Below, piece after piece: positions 61,035-64,000 of a DNA stretch of 64,000 nucleotides (position 1 is its first letter; every line of letters starts with the position of its first letter). The DNA comes from Candidatus Contendibacter sp. (GTDB taxonomy: Bacteria; Pseudomonadota; Gammaproteobacteria; Competibacterales; Competibacteraceae). A model generated the notes under the pieces. It ran no database searches. It saw nothing but the letters and a program-made list of their open reading frames with translations, and was not told where the DNA came from. The stretch spans positions 89,012 through 153,011 of the forward strand of contig JARSSO010000010.1 in assembly GCA_029624765.1 (NCBI GenBank), read 5' to 3'. A program made the position numbers and the translations under genes.

Positions 61035-61946
61035 TCAGGCCGCGCGAGCGCGGGTCAAGGGCAAGGCCAATGCCCCAGCGGTCAGGAAGGTCAGCACGAC
61101 ACCGATCAGTCCGGCCAAGCCGGTGGACAAGCTTTCGAAGGCGATACCAGCGACCTGATAATCCGCCAGCGGGGTTACGAACAGCGGCGCGGCCTCGTGC
61201 AGGACCTGGTAGTGCGCCATGACCGCTTCCAGACCGTCCGGCAACGGCGAGGCGAACGGGCTCAGGCACAGCGCGATCAGCAGGGCCGCCAGGGTGGGTA
61301 CGGCAAAGCCGCGGGAAGCGGAAGCCGCGCCGACCGTTGCCGGTCGGTCCAGCAGCGCCAGCGCCGCGCAGGTGATGAGCGCCTCGCCCACGCCGATCGA
61401 CGCGTGAACGCCCAGCATCGCTGGCACGACTTGTTCCAGCGGCAACACCCCGGCCAGCGCCAGCTCGATCGCGCAGGCCATTGCCGCCAGCATCACCGAG
61501 ACCCAACTGGCCAGGCCGGTGGCGATCCAGACCCGGCTTCCACCGGCGGGTAGTCTCTTCAACAGTTCTAGTCGCAGCAAGCCGCCCAGGCCAGCGCCCA
61601 GCACCGCCATGTTCAACACGTTGGCCCCCAGTACGGTCAGGCCGCCATCGGCGAACACCAGCGCCTGGATCGTCACCACCAGCGCCACCGCCAGCACGCC
61701 AAACGGCACGCCCAACAACGCACTGGCCAGGACCCCGCCGAGCAGGTGACCCGAGGTGCCGCCGCTGATTGGAAAATTCATCATCTGGGCCGCGAAGATG
61801 AGGGCGGTGATTGCCGCGAAGCGCAACGGGCGCGGTTTTTCCACCGACCGATGCGCCGCCAGCGCCGCGCCCGCCAGACACAGACCACCGACAACGGCGG
61901 TCGCCGGGCAGATACTACCATCGAGTAAATTTTGCGGGATGTGCAT
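61035..61946 (-). CDS. CbiM-type cobalt/nickel ECF transporter substrate component
   Basis: 303-residue membrane protein. The N-terminus MHIPQNLLDGSICPATAVVG contains the metal-binding His2 and the CbiM opening. NFPISGGTSGHLLGGVLASA is the hallmark loop. The last third (about residues 220-300) carries PDGLEAVMAHYQVL, the PDGLE domain that in other genomes is the separate CbiN or NikN protein, so M and N parts appear fused. No CbiQ/CbiO energising subunits are nearby. Cobalt versus nickel cannot be told. No cobalamin riboswitch was recognised upstream. Confidence 0.85.
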   Translation of the reverse strand: MHIPQNLLDGSICPATAVVGGLCLAGAALAAHRSVEKPRPLRFAAITALIFAAQMMNFPISGGTSGHLLGGVLASALLGVPFGVLAVALVVTIQALVFADGGLTVLGANVLNMAVLGAGLGGLLRLELLKRLPAGGSRVWIATGLASWVSVMLAAMACAIELALAGVLPLEQVVPAMLGVHASIGVGEALITCAALALLDRPATVGAASASRGFAVPTLAALLIALCLSPFASPLPDGLEAVMAHYQVLHEAAPLFVTPLADYQVAGIAFESLSTGLAGLIGVVLTFLTAGALALPLTRARAA

Positions 61947-62128
61947 GAGCTGATTCCTTGTAAAAGTTCGGGAGATTTCAGCATAGTTCAAGAACATCGC
62001 GTTCGCACCGTCGGTTTGGCGAAATGCCGCGCGGCGCGCGCCATTGCTCGTGACGGCGCCGCCGACCCGATTGCAAATTAAGGTGCCCGTGCCAAAATAG
62101 AGGCGAGATCAGGTGGCGGGAGGAAAAC

Positions 62129-62521
62129 ATGGCTAAGGACATCAGTAAGATATTCAGTCAAGCGGTTGACAAGTTCCGTACCCAACAGGCGCAAAGCCAG
62201 ATCCGCCAGGATGACGGGTCCATCGCTTTGGAGCGGGATTTCGAGACGGTCAAGGCGCAAGTGCGCCAGCTCAAGCCCCAGATTGAAACCCATTCCCGGG
62301 TGAATCATTTCTGGATCTTCAGCGACAAGATCGTCATTGACTTCCACGTCGGCCCGAATCAGCCTCATGCTCAGTTGGTCGTCCGGCTCTTTTACGCCGG
62401 CAACAATCGCGTCAAACGGGGCATGTACGGTTATCTACCCGATGGTTACGAAATGCCATTGGCCGACGTGGACGAAGCCGTCGAGTTCATCGCCACCCAA
62501 TGCGGCAAGCTGCTGGCCTGA
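62129..62521 (+). CDS. Conserved-looking cytoplasmic protein of unknown function
   Basis: 130-residue protein, MAKDISKIFSQAVDKFRTQQ at the start, helical for the first 60 residues, then strands with HFWIFSDKIVIDFHVGPNQ and LVVRLFYAGNNRVKRGMYGY, and a last helix. GGGAGGAAAAC precedes the ATG, an excellent ribosome site, and codon use matches neighbours, so it is a real gene. No signal peptide, membrane helix or metal motif is present. I do not recognise a family. It stands alone, divergent from the CbiM gene. Confidence 0.75.
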   Translation: MAKDISKIFSQAVDKFRTQQAQSQIRQDDGSIALERDFETVKAQVRQLKPQIETHSRVNHFWIFSDKIVIDFHVGPNQPHAQLVVRLFYAGNNRVKRGMYGYLPDGYEMPLADVDEAVEFIATQCGKLLA

Positions 62522-62704
62522 CCGCGTGGGTCGGTCGGCCCGCCGATGGTTTCGGTCGCGGGCGATTGATGCCCCGGCTTGGCCGAACGGCGGTAGCGCA
62601 TCGGCCAGTTTCACGGTAGATCGAGCAAAAGCGCGGCGTTGCTGGACGGGTTGAGCGAATTAGGGAAGATGTCGGGCACCTCCCATGCCCGAACTACCGG
62701 GCTG

Positions 62705-63118
62705 TTATTTAGGCGGCATCGGTTGCCGTTCCACGCGCTCAAGCGCCGGGTCCAGACAAGCCCAACCCGGCGCGCTCACGGCCCAAATGTTCGTGCTGGG
62801 TCGAATAGAGGAAGGATCATCCAGGTTGCCCACGCGAACCACGCGGAGATCTGGGCGGTTGGAGGACTTGCCGAACAGATGCGTGCCGCACTTCGGGCAA
62901 AATTGACGAGTGACCTCATCGCCACTGTCGGCGGTCTTGGTGTACTCGGAAAGCATCCCGGAAAAGCTGAGTCCGTCCGCGGGGACGAGCAGATTCACCG
63001 ACCCATTCGCCGCGAGGTGTTGGCAGTCGCGGCACCAGCAAATGCGGGTTGCCAGCGGTTCCGTGACCAGCTTGAAACTCACCGCACCACAAAGACAACG
63101 ACCAGTTCTTTCAGTCAT
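62705..63118 (-). CDS. GFA/CENP-V family zinc protein
   Basis: 137-residue protein of the glutathione-dependent formaldehyde-activating (GFA) family. Zinc ligands appear as CLC (C8, C10), CWCRDC (C27, C29, C32) and CPKC (C74, C77), the usual arrangement, with TRQFCPKCGTHLFGKSSNRP typical. The enzymatic role of most members is unproven. A group II intron remnant lies immediately upstream on the same strand. Confidence 0.88.
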   Translation of the reverse strand: MTERTGRCLCGAVSFKLVTEPLATRICWCRDCQHLAANGSVNLLVPADGLSFSGMLSEYTKTADSGDEVTRQFCPKCGTHLFGKSSNRPDLRVVRVGNLDDPSSIRPSTNIWAVSAPGWACLDPALERVERQPMPPK

Positions 63119-63190
63119 GTGTTTGTTTCTCCCTTGAAAGGATTGGGCTTAATCGGGATAGGGAGAAGCCTCACGGCTCCCCCCTCCCAC

Positions 63191-63225
63191 ACCACCGTGC
63201 GTACGGGTCACGTACACGGCGGTTC
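63191..63225 (-). ncRNA. Group II intron domain V
   Basis: On the minus strand ACCGCCGTG pairs with CACGGTGGT (one G-U), a two-base CG bulge follows, then TACG pairs with CGTA around a TGACC loop. Helix, bulge and short upper stem are the domain V design. Confidence 0.75.
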
Positions 63226-63239
63226 GATGGATTCAATTC

Positions 63240-63965
63240 CTACCGGGGTGCGAGGCTTGGCAACCCCAGATTGCTGAAGTAGCGTACCGGCAGTGCGAGT
63301 GCGAGCGCGGGGGTCTTTGACAGCCGCCAGGGACCGTGCGCCGACTTGCTGGTGTTCCATGCTTCGCGCACGCTCACCCCGCGCCGCCGCAGTTCCCGGT
63401 AGCCAGCCCGGCCCCACTGCTTCCAGTGATAACAACGTAACTTGCGTCGTATCCATTTGTCGATGTCGCGCAGAGGGCTCAGTACTTCGGCGATGCCGAA
63501 ATACGCTTTCCAACCCAGCAGGGCGTCTCTCATCTCGGCGACGACGTCACGCAAACGGTGGCCTCGGGTACGACGGGTCAGTTCCCGCACCCGGTCTTTC
63601 AGCTTGTCGATGGCCTTGTCGGCCACTTTGAGCTTCATCCCGTTACGGCTGACCGTGAAGCCCAGGAATTTGCGGTTCCAGGGACGATCCACCGCGCTTT
63701 TCAACGGATTCACTGTGAGCCGCAATGAGTCGCTGACCAAGCGGGTCACGCTGGCCATCACCCGCTCTCCCGCTCGTTGGCTCTTGACGACGATGATGCA
63801 GTCATCGGCATAGCGGGCGAAGCGGTGGCCGCGCCGCTCCAGTTCCCAATCCAGTTCATCCAGCACCACGTTGGCCAACACCGGCGAGAGCGGTCCGCCT
63901 TGCGGTACCCCCATCGGCGTGGCGTGACGGGTCTCCCCCACCTGGACCCTGTCCATTACACACAT
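63240..63965 (-). CDS. Group II intron reverse transcriptase/maturase, N-terminally truncated
   Basis: 241 residues of the C-terminal half of an intron-encoded protein. It has GVPQGGPLSPVLANVVLDEL (RT motif 4), the catalytic FARYADDCIIVVKS (YADD), FLGFTVSRNG (motif 7) and the maturase X part ending RYFSNLGLPSLAPR; no endonuclease domain follows. A complete protein would have about 180 more residues. An in-frame TGA at 63993-63995 lies ten codons above the first Met, so the reading frame does not simply continue off the window: the copy is truncated or frameshifted. Confidence 0.85.
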   Translation of the reverse strand: MCVMDRVQVGETRHATPMGVPQGGPLSPVLANVVLDELDWELERRGHRFARYADDCIIVVKSQRAGERVMASVTRLVSDSLRLTVNPLKSAVDRPWNRKFLGFTVSRNGMKLKVADKAIDKLKDRVRELTRRTRGHRLRDVVAEMRDALLGWKAYFGIAEVLSPLRDIDKWIRRKLRCYHWKQWGRAGYRELRRRGVSVREAWNTSKSAHGPWRLSKTPALALALPVRYFSNLGLPSLAPR

Positions 63966-64000
63966 CTCTAACCGGTGGATTGGATATGGAGATCAGACGC

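Larger units (their letters stand above)
63150..64000 (-). mobile_element. Group II intron, 3' part (5' part outside window)
   Basis: The reverse transcriptase reading frame on the minus strand is followed by intron RNA typical of bacterial group II introns: domain V at 63191-63225, then a G-rich/C-rich domain VI hairpin (GGGGGGAGCC-GTGA-GGCTTCTCCC) and the sequence CTATCCCGAT, usual at such 3' ends, near 63150. The left boundary is approximate to a few bases. Confidence 0.8.

Noticed and set aside
61947..62128. Cobalamin riboswitch ahead of the CbiM gene
   Set aside because: A GGTGCCCGTGCC-like piece exists but on the wrong strand for CbiM, and the rest of the B12 box is missing.
1..64000. 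CRISPR array
   Set aside because: No regularly spaced repeats with unique spacers were seen; the short repeats found are tandem or dispersed palindromes.

Overview
The window is GC-rich, densely coded chromosomal DNA from a gammaproteobacterium. Evidence for this is the gene repertoire (dksA, fmdB, aspS-nudB, apaH-folA, bioC-bioH, coaX-birA, a cbb3 and an aa3 oxidase cluster). A phasin-like protein (polyhydroxyalkanoate granules) beside an Entner-Doudoroff pair (edd-eda), a sugar ABC transporter and two haem-copper oxidases would suit a polymer-storing Competibacter-like organism. That assignment is inference only; no rRNA or other taxonomic marker is present, and I found no tRNA.

Region by region. 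1-2.5 kb (minus): a partial DUF2852 membrane protein with a palindromic operator-like site, a TetR regulator, a DksA-type factor and ZnuA. 2.7-5 kb (plus): ZnuC-ZnuB and a phasin. 5-8.1 kb (minus): a carbohydrate ABC importer (lipoprotein binding protein and two permeases, no ATPase here). 8.2-19.2 kb (plus): FmdB, then a Pil/Chp-like chemosensory operon with two receiver proteins, three CheW-like proteins, a PilJ-like receptor, a 1293-residue CheA/ChpA hybrid kinase and, unusually, a LivK-type periplasmic binding protein. 19.5-28.7 kb (plus): aspS, nudB, an MprF-AcvB lipid aminoacylation pair, apaH, folA and a polytopic membrane protein, many overlapping by 1-4 bases. 28.9-31.4 kb (plus): edd-eda.

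31.5-52.8 kb (almost all minus): coaX-birA, then a respiratory supercluster. Read in the direction of transcription it is the aa3 oxidase genes coxB-coxA-(small protein)-ctaG-coxC, then surf1, a Sco-like protein, ctaA, ctaB, a dihaem cytochrome c, a DUF1269 protein, sco1, the cbb3 oxidase ccoNOQP and its assembly genes ccoG-ccoH-ccoI-ccoS. Two unannotated-looking tiny membrane ORFs (33 and 34 residues) lie in the cbb3 assembly part. 53-54.6 kb (minus): bioC and bioH. 54.8-60.9 kb (plus): a family 1 glycosidase, then a two-component cluster (histidine kinase, FixJ-like regulator with an apparent start-proximal frameshift, EF-hand protein, lone receiver, exported HAD-family protein). 61-64 kb: a CbiM-type cobalt/nickel transporter, an unknown protein, a GFA-family protein and the 3' part of a group II intron.

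A short C-rich/G-rich palindromic repeat recurs. One copy lies in frame inside the sugar-binding protein gene and another forms the N-terminal codons of nudB. The candidates I find most worth following are the binding-protein-containing chemosensory operon, the tiny proteins of the cbb3 locus and these gene-embedded repeats.
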